A DNA stretch of 64,000 nt from Betaproteobacteria bacterium HGW-Betaproteobacteria-9 (GCA_002842215.1 PHCC01000005.1:62001-126000); one strand, 5' to 3'; counted from the stretch's first letter, positions 1-11,414 are shown. The notes: generated by a model from the letters alone, not told the origin. Translations and numbers: made by a program.

Positions 1-300
1 CAGCAGGGAAATCAGCTCGTCCGAGCCGTTGCCCAGCATCAGGTCACAGCCTTCGGGCAGGTCGACGTAGCGCGCCAGCGCCTGCTTCAGTTCGTCGATG
101 CGGCCGCCGGGGTAGCGGTTGATCGCCACAGCACCCAAGCGCTCACCCAGTTTCTGCTGCAGTTCGGGGGTGAGTGAAAACGGGTTCTCCATCGCATCGA
201 GCTTGACCATGCCAGCCGAGTCCTGGATGGCGTAGGCGTGCATGGACTGGATGTCCTGGCGGATGAAGCGCAGCGGGTTCGGGGTGTTCATGGCGTTCAT
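1..300 (-). CDS. hisC: Histidinol-phosphate aminotransferase (HisC), N-terminal part, cut by window edge
   Basis: PLP-dependent aminotransferase of histidine synthesis that converts imidazole-acetol phosphate to histidinol phosphate. Only the first 100 residues lie in the window. They read as a HisC N terminus, with [15 protein letters not shown] and the cofactor-binding start GNGSDELI. The ATG at 300 overlaps the hisD stop as ATGA, and a second in-frame ATG lies three codons on (291). No strong ribosome site is seen, so translation is probably coupled to hisD. It follows hisG-hisD on the same strand as one operon. The remainder is outside the window. Confidence 0.9.
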   Translation of the reverse strand, partial: MNAMNTPNPLRFIRQDIQSMHAYAIQDSAGMVKLDAMENPFSLTPELQQKLGERLGAVAINRYPGGRIDELKQALARYVDLPEGCDLMLGNGSDELISLL

Positions 301-1640
301 TTCGCGACTCGCATGGGGGGAACTTCGTTCAGACGCAGCTCGGCGGCGCGGGCGTGGGCCTGCAGGCCTTCGCCATAGGCCAGCTCGGCGGCGATAGTGC
401 CCAGCGTTTGCGCGCCGGTGGCACTGACCTCGATCAGGCTGCTGCGTTTCTGGAAGTCGTACACCCCCAGCGGGGAGGAAAAACGGGCCGTACCGCTGGT
501 GGGCAGCACGTGGTTGGGGCCGGCGCAGTAGTCGCCCAGGCTTTCGCTGGTGTAGGCCCCCAGGAAGATGGCGCCAGCGTGCTTGAGCAGCGGTTCCCAG
601 CGGTGCGGCTCGTGGCTCGACACCTCCAGGTGCTCGGGCGCGATGCGGTTGCTGATGGCGCAGGCCTCTTCCATGTCGCGCGTGAGGATCAGCGCGCCGC
701 GGTCGTTCAGGCTCCTGGCAATGATGGCCGCGCGGGGCATGGTGGGCAGCAGGCGGTCGATGGCAGCCTGCACGGCTTCGATGTAGGCCGCGTCCGGGCA
801 GAGCAGAATGCTCTGCGCGAGTTCATCGTGCTCGGCCTGGCTGAACAGGTCCATCGCCACCCAGTCGGCCGGCGTGCTGCCATCGGCGAGCACCAGGATT
901 TCACTCGGACCGGCGATCATGTCGATGCCCACGACACCGAAGACGCGCTTCTTGGCGCTTGCCACGTAAGCGTTGCCCGGGCCGGTGATCTTGTCCACCT
1001 TGGGCACGGTGGCCGTGCCGTAGGCCAGCGCGGCCACGGCCTGCGCGCCGCCGATGGTGAAGGCGCGCGTGACACCGGCCACGTAGGCTGCGGCGAGCAC
1101 CAGCGGGTTCTTCTCGCCACCCGGCGTGGGCACGACCATGATGATTTCCGCCACACCCGCCACATGGGCAGGGATGGCGTTCATCAGCACACTGGACGGA
1201 TACGCCGCCTTGCCACCGGGCACGTAGATGCCCACGCGGTCCAGCGGCGTGACCTTCTGGCCCAGCAAGGTGCCGTCTTCGTCGCGGTAGCTCCAGCTCT
1301 CGCCACTGGCCTTCTTCTGTGCCTCGTGGTAGCTGCGCACGCGGCGCGCGGCCGATTCCAGCGCGTCGCGCTGGGCGGCGGGCAGGCCATTGAATGCGGT
1401 TTTGAGCTCGGTCTGGTTCAGCTCCAGCGCCTGCAGACTGTCCACGCTCAGGCCGTCAAATCGCGCGGTGTATTCCAGCACCGCCGCATCGCCGCGCTTT
1501 TGAACGTCGGCCAGTATGTCTGCGACGCGCTGCTCGATCGCGCTGTCCATGTCCGCCGACCAATGCAGCCGGGCCGCGAACTGTGCCTCGAAATCGGCCG
1601 AAGTGGTGGACAGGCGGAGGGGCGCGGCAGTGAGGTTCAT
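297..1640 (-). CDS. hisD: Histidinol dehydrogenase
   Basis: Zinc- and NAD-dependent enzyme that oxidises histidinol to histidine in two steps, the last reaction of the pathway. At 447 residues it has normal family length. Visible motifs are the substrate/NAD loop [21 protein letters not shown], the zinc-ligand stretch [10 protein letters not shown], and [15 protein letters not shown]. Start and stop each overlap the neighbour by four bases (hisG upstream, hisC downstream), indicating translational coupling. Confidence 0.97.
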   Translation of the reverse strand: MNLTAAPLRLSTTSADFEAQFAARLHWSADMDSAIEQRVADILADVQKRGDAAVLEYTARFDGLSVDSLQALELNQTELKTAFNGLPAAQRDALESAARRVRSYHEAQKKASGESWSYRDEDGTLLGQKVTPLDRVGIYVPGGKAAYPSSVLMNAIPAHVAGVAEIIMVVPTPGGEKNPLVLAAAYVAGVTRAFTIGGAQAVAALAYGTATVPKVDKITGPGNAYVASAKKRVFGVVGIDMIAGPSEILVLADGSTPADWVAMDLFSQAEHDELAQSILLCPDAAYIEAVQAAIDRLLPTMPRAAIIARSLNDRGALILTRDMEEACAISNRIAPEHLEVSSHEPHRWEPLLKHAGAIFLGAYTSESLGDYCAGPNHVLPTSGTARFSSPLGVYDFQKRSSLIEVSATGAQTLGTIAAELAYGEGLQAHARAAELRLNEVPPMRVAK

Positions 1641-2290
1641 GACGAAACAGCGTTGCTTTCGATGGCGTTGGAGAAGGCGTCGAGGATGGGACGGATGGCG
1701 GCTTGCTTGAGCTTGAGCGCGGCCTGGTTGACCACCAGGCGCGAGCTGATGTCCATGATGCGCTCGACCTCAACCAGCTGATTGGCCTTGAGCGTGTTGC
1801 CGGTGGACACCAGATCGACGATGGCATCGGCCAGGCCGGTGAGCGGCGCGAGTTCCATGCTGCCATAGAGCTTGATCAGGTCCACGTGCACACCCTTGCT
1901 GGCGAAGAACTCGCGCGCGATCGCCGTGTACTTGGTGGCCACCTTCAGGCGCGAGCCCTGGCGCACGGCCGAGGCGTAGTCAAAGTCGTTGCGCACCGCC
2001 ACGCTCATGCGGCACTTGGCGATCTGCAGGTCCAGCGGCTGGTACAGGCCCTGACCGCCGTGTTCGATCAGCGTGTCCTTGCCGGTCACGCCCAAATCGG
2101 CGCCGCCGTACTCGACGTAGGTGGGCACGTCCGTGGCCCGCACCAGCACCACGCGCACGCCGGGCTGGTTGGTCGGCAGGATCAGCTTGCGCGACTTTTC
2201 CGGGTCTTCGAGCACCTCGATACCCGCAGCAGCGAGCAGCGGCAGGGTTTCGTCAAAGATGCGGCCTTTGGACAGGGCTAAGGTAATCAA
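1637..2290 (-). CDS. hisG: ATP phosphoribosyltransferase, short form
   Basis: Catalyses the first, committed step of histidine synthesis (ATP + PRPP). The protein begins [12 protein letters not shown], and no ATG is available in frame near this conserved start. TTG at 2290, preceded by a GGAG about eight bases upstream, is the best start and gives 217 residues. The longer ORF in the track only reads back through the intergenic repeat into murA. The length is that of the short HisG form, which lacks the C-terminal regulatory domain. In known bacteria this form needs the paralogue HisZ, which is not in this window. The stop overlaps hisD by ATGA. Confidence 0.93.
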   Translation of the reverse strand: MITLALSKGRIFDETLPLLAAAGIEVLEDPEKSRKLILPTNQPGVRVVLVRATDVPTYVEYGGADLGVTGKDTLIEHGGQGLYQPLDLQIAKCRMSVAVRNDFDYASAVRQGSRLKVATKYTAIAREFFASKGVHVDLIKLYGSMELAPLTGLADAIVDLVSTGNTLKANQLVEVERIMDISSRLVVNQAALKLKQAAIRPILDAFSNAIESNAVSS

Positions 2291-2326
2291 AACTTCACTC
2301 CAACAGACGTGACCCCGCAAACCCAG

Positions 2327-2400
2327 AACACCGCGGGACTGGCTTTGCCAGACCGCAGGTGTTGCCCCTTTGAAGGGGTCGCGCGCAGCGCGGCGGGGGT
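2327..2400 (-). repeat. Composite hairpin repeat, copy A (downstream of murA)
   Basis: GC-rich element between the murA stop (2406) and hisG. The hisG-proximal half folds into nested perfect stems: AACACC/GGTGTT, GCGG/CCGC and CTGGC/GCCAG around TTT. A second hairpin, CCCCTT-TG-AAGGGG, follows, then a GCGCGCAGCGCGG block and a G run next to the murA stop. The same modules recur at copies B, D, E and G. Confidence 0.85.
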
Positions 2401-2405
2401 GGATT

Positions 2406-3976
<1,571 letters not shown>

Positions 3977-3990
3977 GGCATTTGATGAAA

Positions 3991-4746
3991 TCAGTGGCGG
4001 ATTTTGTAGCCAGTGCGCAGCAGGTGCAGTGCCACGGCACTGACCAGAACAAACGCACCCCCGACCAGGCCCAGGCTCAGCCAGGGCGAGACGTCGCTGA
4101 CGCCAAAGAACCCATAGCGGAAGCCGTCGATCATGTAGAAAAACGGGTTGAGGTGACTCACGGTTTGCCAGAAATCTGGCAGGGAGTGGATGGAGTAGAA
4201 CACGCCCGAGAGGAAGGTCATGGGCATGATGATGAAGTTCTGGAACGCGGCCATCTGGTCGAACTTCTCTGCCCACAGGCCGGCAATCAGCCCCAGCGCC
4301 CCCAACAGGCCAGCCCCCAGAAACGCGAACACGAGAATCCACAACGGCGCTTCGAAGGACGGTCGGGCAAACCACCAGGTCGCCAGCATCACCCCTGCTC
4401 CGACGGCCAGACCACGCGCCACGGACGAACCCACATAGGCCACGAACCAGGCGCGGTGCGACAGCGGTGTGAGCTGCAAAAACACCAGATTGCCCATGAC
4501 CTTGCTCTGGATCAACGAGCTGCTGCTGTTGGCGAACGCGTTTTGCAGCACGCTCATCATCACCAGACCGGGCAACAGGAACGCGGTGTAGCTGACCGAC
4601 TCGTAGACCTGAACCCGGTCTTCGAGCACGTGACCAAAGATCATCATGTACAGGATGGCGGTGATCACCGGCGCGGCCACGGTCTGAAAACCCACTTTCC
4701 AGAAGCGCAGGATCTCTTTGTAAAAGAGCATTTGCCAGCCGGTCAT
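3991..4746 (-). CDS. yadH: ABC-2 type transporter permease (YadH-like)
   Basis: Inner-membrane permease of 251 residues with about six hydrophobic segments and the ABC-2 signature near the C terminus (FIIMPMTFLSGVFYSIHSLPDFWQ). It pairs with the ATPase encoded immediately upstream, whose stop overlaps its start as ATGA. The substrate of YadGH systems is not established. Its place between the mla lipid-transport genes and murA suggests an envelope role, which is inference only. Confidence 0.9.
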   Translation of the reverse strand: MTGWQMLFYKEILRFWKVGFQTVAAPVITAILYMMIFGHVLEDRVQVYESVSYTAFLLPGLVMMSVLQNAFANSSSSLIQSKVMGNLVFLQLTPLSHRAWFVAYVGSSVARGLAVGAGVMLATWWFARPSFEAPLWILVFAFLGAGLLGALGLIAGLWAEKFDQMAAFQNFIIMPMTFLSGVFYSIHSLPDFWQTVSHLNPFFYMIDGFRYGFFGVSDVSPWLSLGLVGGAFVLVSAVALHLLRTGYKIRH

Positions 4747-5762
4747 GGTGAATTCGCCCCCACGCTCGGCACTGGCGCATCCTCGCGGCCCCCCATGGGG
4801 GCGCGTTCCGCCTTGGGACGGCCCGGCGGCGCCCCCCCTTCCTGCGCACGGTGCGCCGAGTTACTGCCTTCGATCACCTCGATGAACACATCTTCCAGAT
4901 CGGCTTTGCGAATCTCGATGTCCTCCACATGCACATCGGCTTCGCGCACGCTGGACAGAATGCGTTCCACCGCTTGCGCGTCGTCGGCGGGCAGTTGCAC
5001 CACACGCCCGGTGACCCGGGCCATCGCCGCGAGATCGTCGGGCAGCGCGTCATCCGTCTTGAAGCGCAGCACGTTCGACGCCGCACGCCTGAGCAGTTCG
5101 GAGGTGCGGTCCAGCGCCACCACTTCCCCGCGGTTGAGCATGGCGATGCGGTTGCACAGCGCTTCGGCCTCTTCCAGGTAGTGGGTGGTCAACAGCACCG
5201 TGCTGCCCTGTTTGTTGAGCTGGGAAATGAAATGCCACAGGGTCTGGCGCAATTCCACGTCCACGCCTGCGGTGGGCTCGTCGAGCACGATCACCGGCGG
5301 TTTGTGCACCAACGCCTGCGCCACCAGCACACGGCGCTTCATGCCACCGGAAAGCTGGCGCATGTTGGCGCCAGCCTTATCGGTCAGGCCCAGGCCCGCG
5401 AGCAACTCGTCGATCCAGGCGTCGTTGTGGCGGATGCCGAAATACCCCGACTGGAAACGCAGCGCTTCACGCACGTTAAAAAAGGGATCAAACACCAGTT
5501 CCTGCGGCACCACACCGAGCGCACGGCGCGCAGCCTGGTAGTCGGTTTGAACATCGTGTCCTTTCACCAGCACGCGCCCACCGGTGGCGCTGGCCAGCCC
5601 GGCGAGGATGCTGATGAGGGTGGTTTTCCCAGCTCCGTTGGGGCCCAGCAACCCGAAAAATTCACCGGACTGGATATCGAATGACACCGCCTTGAGCGCA
5701 TGCAGGTCGCCGCGGGAAGAAGGATAGATCTTGGAGACGTTCTGAAATGAAACTGCAGGCAT
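4743..5762 (-). CDS. yadG: ABC transporter ATPase (YadG-like) with repeat-encoded C-terminal tail
   Basis: Nucleotide-binding subunit for the following permease. Walker A GPNGAGKTT, signature LSGGMKRR, Walker B VIVLDEPTAGVD and the H-loop TTHYLEEAE are present. The conserved domain and its usual C-terminal region end near EDVFIEVIEG. About 30 further residues (rich in Gly, Pro, Arg; ending GREDAPVPSVGANSP) are encoded by a copy of the composite repeat (copy C). That tail therefore looks like captured repeat DNA rather than a functional domain. The protein is 339 residues, longer than the usual ~310. Confidence 0.92.
   Translation of the reverse strand: MPAVSFQNVSKIYPSSRGDLHALKAVSFDIQSGEFFGLLGPNGAGKTTLISILAGLASATGGRVLVKGHDVQTDYQAARRALGVVPQELVFDPFFNVREALRFQSGYFGIRHNDAWIDELLAGLGLTDKAGANMRQLSGGMKRRVLVAQALVHKPPVIVLDEPTAGVDVELRQTLWHFISQLNKQGSTVLLTTHYLEEAEALCNRIAMLNRGEVVALDRTSELLRRAASNVLRFKTDDALPDDLAAMARVTGRVVQLPADDAQAVERILSSVREADVHVEDIEIRKADLEDVFIEVIEGSNSAHRAQEGGAPPGRPKAERAPMGGREDAPVPSVGANSP
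4755..4840 (-). repeat. Composite hairpin repeat, copy C (inside the yadG 3' end)
   Basis: On the minus strand it shows GGGCCGTCCCAAGGCGGA, CGCCCCCATGGGGGG and a closing AGCGTGGGGGCG. This is the subtype also seen at copy F, and the order of its parts relative to the gene is the same in both. It is translated as the C-terminal tail of YadG. Confidence 0.7.
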
Positions 5763-5924
5763 TGCGGGTGCGGGACCACGAGATCACCGGCCCTGACCAG
5801 GACATCTGATCACGGCGGGACAGCTTTGTATTTTAAGCCTGCGCGCAACGACTCTGCGGGTACAGGGCCAACAGCCCTGCCTTGCCCCTTGGGGCTGACC
5901 ACGCATGCACGGCCGCCCGCAACC

Positions 5925-6224
5925 TCAGCCGGGCAACAACTCGCTCATGCCATACAGCCCCACGAGATCGCGCAAACGTTGAGGAATGTGAGTGACCTGC
6001 AGGGTTTTGCCTTGCGCCAGCAGTCGCCGACGGAGTTCCAGCAAAACCGCAACGGCCGATGAGTCACACACCTCCAGCCCGCCCGCATCGATCTGCAAGG
6101 TCGAAGCCGTCTGACTGGCCAGCGCAGTACCGAGCTGTTCCAGGGTCTGCACCGCCTCATTGAGGGTCAGCTGCTGCGGCAATCGTGCCGCAGCAGCCGA
6201 CACCATGATGCTGTCGTCGCTCAT
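5925..6224 (-). CDS. mlaB: STAS-domain protein MlaB of the Mla phospholipid transport system
   Basis: Cytoplasmic STAS protein of 99 residues. In characterised Mla systems MlaB binds the ATPase MlaF and stabilises the MlaFEDB complex. The core LQIDAGGLEVCDSSAVAVLLELRRRL carries the typical DSSA turn. It starts four bases after the mlaC stop and is the last mla gene of the run mlaF-E-D-A-C-B. A 162-base gap follows before yadG, so the latter may also have its own promoter. Confidence 0.9.
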   Translation of the reverse strand: MSDDSIMVSAAAARLPQQLTLNEAVQTLEQLGTALASQTASTLQIDAGGLEVCDSSAVAVLLELRRRLLAQGKTLQVTHIPQRLRDLVGLYGMSELLPG

Positions 6225-6228
6225 GAGT

Positions 6229-6867
6229 TCAGCCCGCTTTGGGCGCGCTGGCCTTGTTGCGCTGGGTCAGCGTGGCGATCAGGCCATCGATCCCCTTGGC
6301 ACCGATTTCCTGGGCGAACTGGGTGCGATAGGTCTCGACGAGCCAGACCCCCAACACGTTCAGATCGTAAATTTTCCAGCCTTGTGGCGTCTTCTCCAGC
6401 CGGTAATCCAGCTGGATGGGTTCGCCCCGCCCGCGGACTTCCGAACGCACCACGACCTCGGTATCTTCGGGCCTGGAACGCAAGGGACGGAAACTCAGCG
6501 TCTGGTCTTTGACTTCGCCCAGTGCGCCCGCATAGGTGCGCACCAACAGAATTTTGAACTCGTCCTGCAGCTGCTTCTGCTGCTCGGGAGTGGCCTGGCG
6601 CCAATAGCGGCCCACGGCCGACGAAGTCATGCGGGAAAAGTTGACGTTCGGCATGATCTTGGTGTCGACCAAGGTCACGATGCGACCGATGTCACCCTTC
6701 TGGATCGCGGCATCGGCCTTCACGGCATCCATGACCTCGCCGGAAATGCGCTTGACCAGCGCATCGGGCGCCTCATCGGCGGCAAAAGCCTGTGTGGCAA
6801 CCAGCGGGCTGGCCAGCAGCGCGCTGGTTGCGAGCAAACGGGATATCCATTGTCGACGTTGCATCAT
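6229..6867 (-). CDS. mlaC: Periplasmic phospholipid-binding protein MlaC
   Basis: Exported shuttle that carries phospholipid between the outer-membrane MlaA complex and the inner-membrane MlaFEDB complex. A signal peptide is visible (positive N terminus RRQWISRLL, hydrophobic core, cleavage likely after TQAFA). The body matches the MlaC/Ttg2D family (VDTKIMPNVNFSRMTSSAVGRYW; DLNVLGVWLVETYRTQFAQEI). At 212 residues it has normal length. Confidence 0.93.
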   Translation of the reverse strand: MMQRRQWISRLLATSALLASPLVATQAFAADEAPDALVKRISGEVMDAVKADAAIQKGDIGRIVTLVDTKIMPNVNFSRMTSSAVGRYWRQATPEQQKQLQDEFKILLVRTYAGALGEVKDQTLSFRPLRSRPEDTEVVVRSEVRGRGEPIQLDYRLEKTPQGWKIYDLNVLGVWLVETYRTQFAQEIGAKGIDGLIATLTQRNKASAPKAG

Positions 6868-6995
6868 CTGAAATTCCTTCTATGTAGCGGTGGTCCACCG
6901 GACTGGGGAACCGTCACCCCACGTGTGAGGGCACTTTAAGTCAGCGGTTCCGCGCTTGTGTATCCGGCATGTAATTGTTTGGTATCAGTGTGTCG

Positions 6996-7736
6996 TCAGT
7001 CGCCGTTCTGCAAACCGATGCCCTTGTCTTTCAGGTCTTCGATCTGGCTCTCACGGCGCTGCAGGTACACGTCGCGGGTGAAGCTGTATTTGTCCAGCGC
7101 AGCGCCATCCAGCATCGTGGTGGCCCGCAGCAGGTTGGCCCGCGTTTCCACGGCCCGCAGCGCGTACAGCGAGTTGCGCAGCGCCACATCCGAGAGGCCT
7201 TGCACGAAGTCCCCGCGTGCCTCAATGGTGAAACCCGCCGCATCCCGCACCGACGACGGCCCGAAGATCGGCAGCACCAGGTAAGGACCCGAAGGAATAC
7301 CCCAGCGGCCCAGCGTCTGCCCGAAGTCAAGCCGCGTGCGCTCGATGCCCATCTCGGACGCGATATCCAGCACCCCGGCGAGTCCGAAGAAGGTGTTGAC
7401 GTTGAAACGCATGAAGTTTTCGACCGCTTCGCGCGGGCGCAACTGCAACGACGCGTTGATGAACGACCAGCCGTCACGCAGGTTCTCAAAGAAGTTGCTC
7501 ACGCCGGTCCGCACAGGGTCGGGCGTGATGTCGCGATAAACGGTAGCGACCGGCTTGAGCACCGCACCATCCACCGCGTCGTTGAACTCGGTCACCTGGC
7601 GGTTGAACGGCTCCCAGGGATCCCGCGGATTTGCATTCGGCCCAGTGGCACAACCGGCCAACAACAGACCGAGCAGCGCAGCTGCTGTCCAGCGGCACAG
7701 CGCGCCCGAACAGCGCTCAAAAGTTCTGTTTTTCAT
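6996..7736 (-). CDS. mlaA: Outer-membrane lipoprotein MlaA (VacJ)
   Basis: Lipoprotein that extracts mislocalised phospholipids from the outer leaflet of the outer membrane. The lipobox LLLAGC gives a predicted lipidated Cys29, followed by the family block DPWEPFNRQVTEFNDAVD. GPYLVLPIFGPSSVRDAAG and the YALRAVETRANLL segment are also typical of VacJ proteins. Here mlaA sits inside the mla operon, between mlaD and mlaC, unlike E. coli where it is elsewhere. Confidence 0.94.
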   Translation of the reverse strand: MKNRTFERCSGALCRWTAAALLGLLLAGCATGPNANPRDPWEPFNRQVTEFNDAVDGAVLKPVATVYRDITPDPVRTGVSNFFENLRDGWSFINASLQLRPREAVENFMRFNVNTFFGLAGVLDIASEMGIERTRLDFGQTLGRWGIPSGPYLVLPIFGPSSVRDAAGFTIEARGDFVQGLSDVALRNSLYALRAVETRANLLRATTMLDGAALDKYSFTRDVYLQRRESQIEDLKDKGIGLQNGD

Positions 7737-7780
7737 GTTCTGCTCCCAGCCTCAAATGGCGCACCCGAACGGTGCAACAC

Positions 7781-8260
7781 TCACGGTGTCTTGCTCTCAC
7801 CGCCGCCAGCGGCCTTGTCAAACAGGAACTGTCCGATCAGGTTTTCGAGGACCATGGCGGATTGGGTCTGTGTGATCATGTCGCCACCCTTGAGGTTGTT
7901 GATGTCGCCTCCTGGCTCGATACCGATGTATTGGTCTCCGAGCAGGCCGGAGGTCAGGATCTTGGCCGAGGAGTCCTTGGGGAACACCACATTCTGGTTG
8001 ATCTCCATGGTGGCCAGGCCCTGGTAGGTTTGGGTATCCAGCACGACACTGGTGACACGGCCAACATTCACGCCTGCGGAACGCACCGGCGCACGCGCCT
8101 TCAGACCCCCGATGTTGTCGAACCGCGCTTGCACCACATAGGTTTCCCCACCGTTGGTGAAACTGCCCAGGTTGGCGGCCTTCAAGGCCAGGAAAAGCAG
8201 GCCCAGCGCGCCCAGCACGACAAACAGGCCAACAAGGATTTCAGTGCTTCTTTTGTTCAT
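7781..8260 (-). CDS. mlaD: MCE-domain substrate-binding protein MlaD
   Basis: Inner-membrane-anchored periplasmic component of the Mla importer. One N-terminal membrane segment (VGLFVVLGALGLLFLALKAANL) is followed by a single MCE domain (ARFDNIGGLKARAPVRSAGVNVGRV; GLLGDQYIGIEPGG). The family forms a hexameric ring with a lipid channel. It lies 18 bases after mlaE; length 159 residues is normal. Confidence 0.94.
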   Translation of the reverse strand: MNKRSTEILVGLFVVLGALGLLFLALKAANLGSFTNGGETYVVQARFDNIGGLKARAPVRSAGVNVGRVTSVVLDTQTYQGLATMEINQNVVFPKDSSAKILTSGLLGDQYIGIEPGGDINNLKGGDMITQTQSAMVLENLIGQFLFDKAAGGGESKTP

Positions 8261-8278
8261 ACGTCAACTGCTCAGTGA

Positions 8279-9061
8279 TCAGGGGGTCGAAAACATCAGG
8301 GCGGTGAGGATGAAGTCCATTGCCAGCACGCCCAGCGAAGCCGTCACCACGGTGCGTGTGGTCGCGTAGGCAACGCCCTCGGGCGTGGCTTCGGTTTCAT
8401 AGCCCTGGTACAAAGCCACGGCCGTGCAGATGACGCCAAACACCGCGCTCTTGACCACGCCATTGCCGACATCGCGCCACACGTCCACACCGTTTTGCTG
8501 GATCGACCAGAAGTTGCCCGCATCAATGCCGATCAAACCAACGGCGACAACCCAGGCACCCAGAATGCCGATGGCGGAAAACAATGCGGCCAGCAAGGGC
8601 ATCGCAATGACGCCGGCGATGAAGCGCGGCGCCAGCACCCGCTTGCGCGGGTCGATCGCCATCAACTCCATGGCCGCGATTTGTTCGCCCGCTTTCATGA
8701 GGCCAATCTCGGCGGTGAGTGAGGTGCCGGCGCGGCCGGCAAACAGCAGCGCCGTGACCACGGGCCCCAGTTCGCGCACCAGCGAGAGGTTGACCACCAG
8801 GCCCAGCGACTCGGCGGCACCAAAATTGGTCAGGGTGTTGTAGAGCTGCAGGGCCAGCACAAAGCCGACCGCCAGGCCAGAGGCCAGGATGATGACCAGC
8901 GAACGGTTGCCAATAGCGTGGATCTGCGTCACGACCAGGCCAAAACGGGCCAGTCCAGCGGGCACGGCCTTGATCAGCTCCATGAAGAAAACGGCGCCGT
9001 GACCCCAGGCCGCGAACACGTCCAGGGCTCGACGACCCACATGCTGAAGCGGATTCATCAC
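8279..9061 (-). CDS. mlaE: Mla permease MlaE
   Basis: Integral membrane subunit of the Mla phospholipid ABC transporter, 260 residues. Typical blocks are GVLLALQLYNTL-like (VLALQLYNTLTNFGAAESLG), RELGPVVTALLFAGRAGTSLTAEIGLMK and ALYQGYETEATPEGVAYATTRTVV. The start overlaps the mlaF stop by four bases, as usual for this pair. Confidence 0.95.
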   Translation of the reverse strand: MMNPLQHVGRRALDVFAAWGHGAVFFMELIKAVPAGLARFGLVVTQIHAIGNRSLVIILASGLAVGFVLALQLYNTLTNFGAAESLGLVVNLSLVRELGPVVTALLFAGRAGTSLTAEIGLMKAGEQIAAMELMAIDPRKRVLAPRFIAGVIAMPLLAALFSAIGILGAWVVAVGLIGIDAGNFWSIQQNGVDVWRDVGNGVVKSAVFGVICTAVALYQGYETEATPEGVAYATTRTVVTASLGVLAMDFILTALMFSTP

Positions 9062-9870
9062 GAAGCCTCCAGACCGAAATCAACCGCCACCGGCGGCGCC
9101 GGGTAGTGGAACTTGACCGGACCATCGGGCTCGCCGCGAACAAACTGTCGCACCTCGGGTTCGGCGCTGGCCATCAGCTCGGCCGGCGTACCCTGGGCCA
9201 CGATGCGTCCGCCGGTGGCCATGAGCACCACCCAGTCGCTGATCGCCATGCACTGGGGCACGTCGTGCGAGATCAGCAGTGTGGTCGCGCCCGTCACGTC
9301 GGTGAGCGTCCGGATGAGTTTGGCCGCAACGCCCATGGAAACCAGGTCCAGCCCGGCGAAGGGCTCGTCGTACATGATGAGCTCGGGGTCCAGTGCAATG
9401 GCCCGCGCCAGAGCGATGCGCCGCGCCATGCCGCCCGACACCTCGCTGATGCGCAGCCCCGCCGCACCCCGCAGGCCTACCGCATTCAGCTTCATCAGCA
9501 CAATGTCGCGGATCAGCGGCTCCGGCAGATCGGTCATTTCACGCAGCGGAAAGGCCACGTTGTCGAACACCGAGAGGTCGGTGAACAAGGCGCCGAACTG
9601 GAACAACATACCCAGGCGGCGGCGCAGACGGAACAGTTGGCGCTTGTCACCCGTGTTCACGACTTCGCCATCAAACACCACGCGCCCGCTGTTGGGGGCA
9701 TGCACGCCACCGATCAGGCGCAACAAGGTCGTCTTGCCGCAGCCGGAACCACCGAGCACCGCCGTGACTTTTCCGCGCGCAAATCGCAGAGAGAGGTCGT
9801 TCAGGATGATTCGGCGGCTGTCGTAGCCAAACGTCACATGATCTATATCAATGAAGGTGGAGTCGCTCAT
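9058..9870 (-). CDS. mlaF: Mla ATPase MlaF
   Basis: ATP-binding subunit energising phospholipid transport. Walker A GGSGCGKTT, signature VSGGMARRIALARA, Walker B LIMYDEPFAGLD and the H-loop LLISHDV are visible. The start MSDSTFIDIDHV was preferred over the track start eleven codons upstream because it matches the family N terminus. It is the first gene of the minus-strand run. The 77 bases up to the gltD stop leave little room for a promoter, so some readthrough from gltBD is possible. Confidence 0.94.
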   Translation of the reverse strand: MSDSTFIDIDHVTFGYDSRRIILNDLSLRFARGKVTAVLGGSGCGKTTLLRLIGGVHAPNSGRVVFDGEVVNTGDKRQLFRLRRRLGMLFQFGALFTDLSVFDNVAFPLREMTDLPEPLIRDIVLMKLNAVGLRGAAGLRISEVSGGMARRIALARAIALDPELIMYDEPFAGLDLVSMGVAAKLIRTLTDVTGATTLLISHDVPQCMAISDWVVLMATGGRIVAQGTPAELMASAEPEVRQFVRGEPDGPVKFHYPAPPVAVDFGLEAS

Positions 9871-9947
9871 GGGGCCAGGAAAAATGACTGCGCATTGTCG
9901 CACGCGGGTCGATCTCTTCCTTTTTCATAGCGAGGAAACCCTAGGAA

Positions 9948-11414
9948 TCAACGTGGCAGGTCGGAGAACCCCATCAGGAACTCGTCCACCGAACGTGCGG
10001 CCTGACGGCCTTCACGGATCGCCCACACCACCAGGCTCTGGCCGCGGCGCATGTCGCCGGCCGCAAACACCTTGGGCACGTTGGTGGCGTAGCCACCCGT
10101 GAAGTCGGTGCTGGCCTTGGCGTTGCCGCGGGCATCTTTCTCGACCCCGAAGCCATCCAGGATGCTGGCGACCGGGTTCACGAAGCCCATCGCCAGCAGC
10201 ACCATGTCGGCCTTGTAGTCCTTTTCGGTGCCAGGGATTTCGACCAGCTTGCCGTCTTTCATTTCGACGTGCACGGTGGTCAGGCCGGTGACCTTGCCCT
10301 TGTCGCCCTTGAAGGCCTTCGTAGAGATGGCGAACTCGCGGGTGCAACCCTCTTCGTGGCTGGAGCTGGTGCGCAGCTTGAGCGGCCAGTAGGGCCACAC
10401 CAGGGGCTTGTTTTCCACTTCGGGCGGCTGGGGCATCACCTCGAACTGGGTCACGCTGACCGCGCCGTGGCGGTTGCTGGTGCCGACGCAGTCGCTGCCG
10501 GTGTCGCCACCGCCGATCACGATGACGTGTTTGCCGTCCGCACGCAACTGGCCCTTGAGCTTGTCGCCCGCGTTGACCTTGTTCTGCTGCGGCAGGAACT
10601 CCATGGCGAAATGGATGCCGTCCAGGTCGCGGCCTGGAACCGGCAGGTCGCGGCTCTGCTCGGAGCCACCGGTCAGCAGCACGGCGTCAAAATCTTTCTG
10701 CAGCTGCTCGGGCGTGACGGTTTCTCTGGCCCAGTTGGTGACCTTGCTGTCCTTGGGCAGCTCGCCGACCATGACACCGGTGCGGAACACCACGCCTTCG
10801 GCCTTCATCTGCTCGACACGGCGATCGATGTGGCTCTTCTCCATCTTGAAGTCGGGAATGCCGTAGCGCAGCAGGCCACCGATGCGGTCGTTCTTCTCGA
10901 ACAGGGTCACGTCGTGACCCGCGCGCGCCAGTTGCTGCGCCGCGGCCATGCCTGCCGGGCCGGAGCCGACCACGGCCACCTTCTTGCCGGTCTTGATCCG
11001 GGGCGGCTGCGGCTGCACCCAGCCTTCGGCCCAGGCCTTGTCGATGATGGCGTGTTCGATGGACTTGATGCCCACCGCCTCGCCGTTCACATTGAGCGTG
11101 CAGGCGGCCTCGCAGGGCGCGGGGCAGATGCGGCCGGTGAACTCCGGGAAGTTGTTCGTGCTGTGCAGCACGGTGATCGCGTTCTTCCAGTCGGCCTGGT
11201 AAACCAGATCGTTGAAGTCCGGAATGATGTTGTTGACCGGGCAGCCGCTGTTGCAGAACGGTGTGCCGCAGTCCATGCAGCGCGCGGCCTGCAGCTTGGC
11301 CTGGCTGTCATCGAGACCGACGACGAATTCCTTGTAGTGCTTCAGGCGCTCCGGCACGGGCTTGTAGCCCTCTTCCAGACGCTCGTATTCCATGAAGCCG
11401 GTGACTTTTCCCAT
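9948..11414 (-). CDS. gltD: Glutamate synthase (NADPH), small subunit
   Basis: Flavoprotein that oxidises NADPH and passes electrons to GltB for glutamate formation. The N-terminal cysteine-rich segment [27 protein letters not shown] supplies Fe-S ligands, followed by the FAD motif [16 protein letters not shown] and a second dinucleotide site [13 protein letters not shown]. Length 488 is typical. It follows gltB by 32 bases, in the standard gltBD order. Confidence 0.96.
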   Translation of the reverse strand: MGKVTGFMEYERLEEGYKPVPERLKHYKEFVVGLDDSQAKLQAARCMDCGTPFCNSGCPVNNIIPDFNDLVYQADWKNAITVLHSTNNFPEFTGRICPAPCEAACTLNVNGEAVGIKSIEHAIIDKAWAEGWVQPQPPRIKTGKKVAVVGSGPAGMAAAQQLARAGHDVTLFEKNDRIGGLLRYGIPDFKMEKSHIDRRVEQMKAEGVVFRTGVMVGELPKDSKVTNWARETVTPEQLQKDFDAVLLTGGSEQSRDLPVPGRDLDGIHFAMEFLPQQNKVNAGDKLKGQLRADGKHVIVIGGGDTGSDCVGTSNRHGAVSVTQFEVMPQPPEVENKPLVWPYWPLKLRTSSSHEEGCTREFAISTKAFKGDKGKVTGLTTVHVEMKDGKLVEIPGTEKDYKADMVLLAMGFVNPVASILDGFGVEKDARGNAKASTDFTGGYATNVPKVFAAGDMRRGQSLVVWAIREGRQAARSVDEFLMGFSDLPR

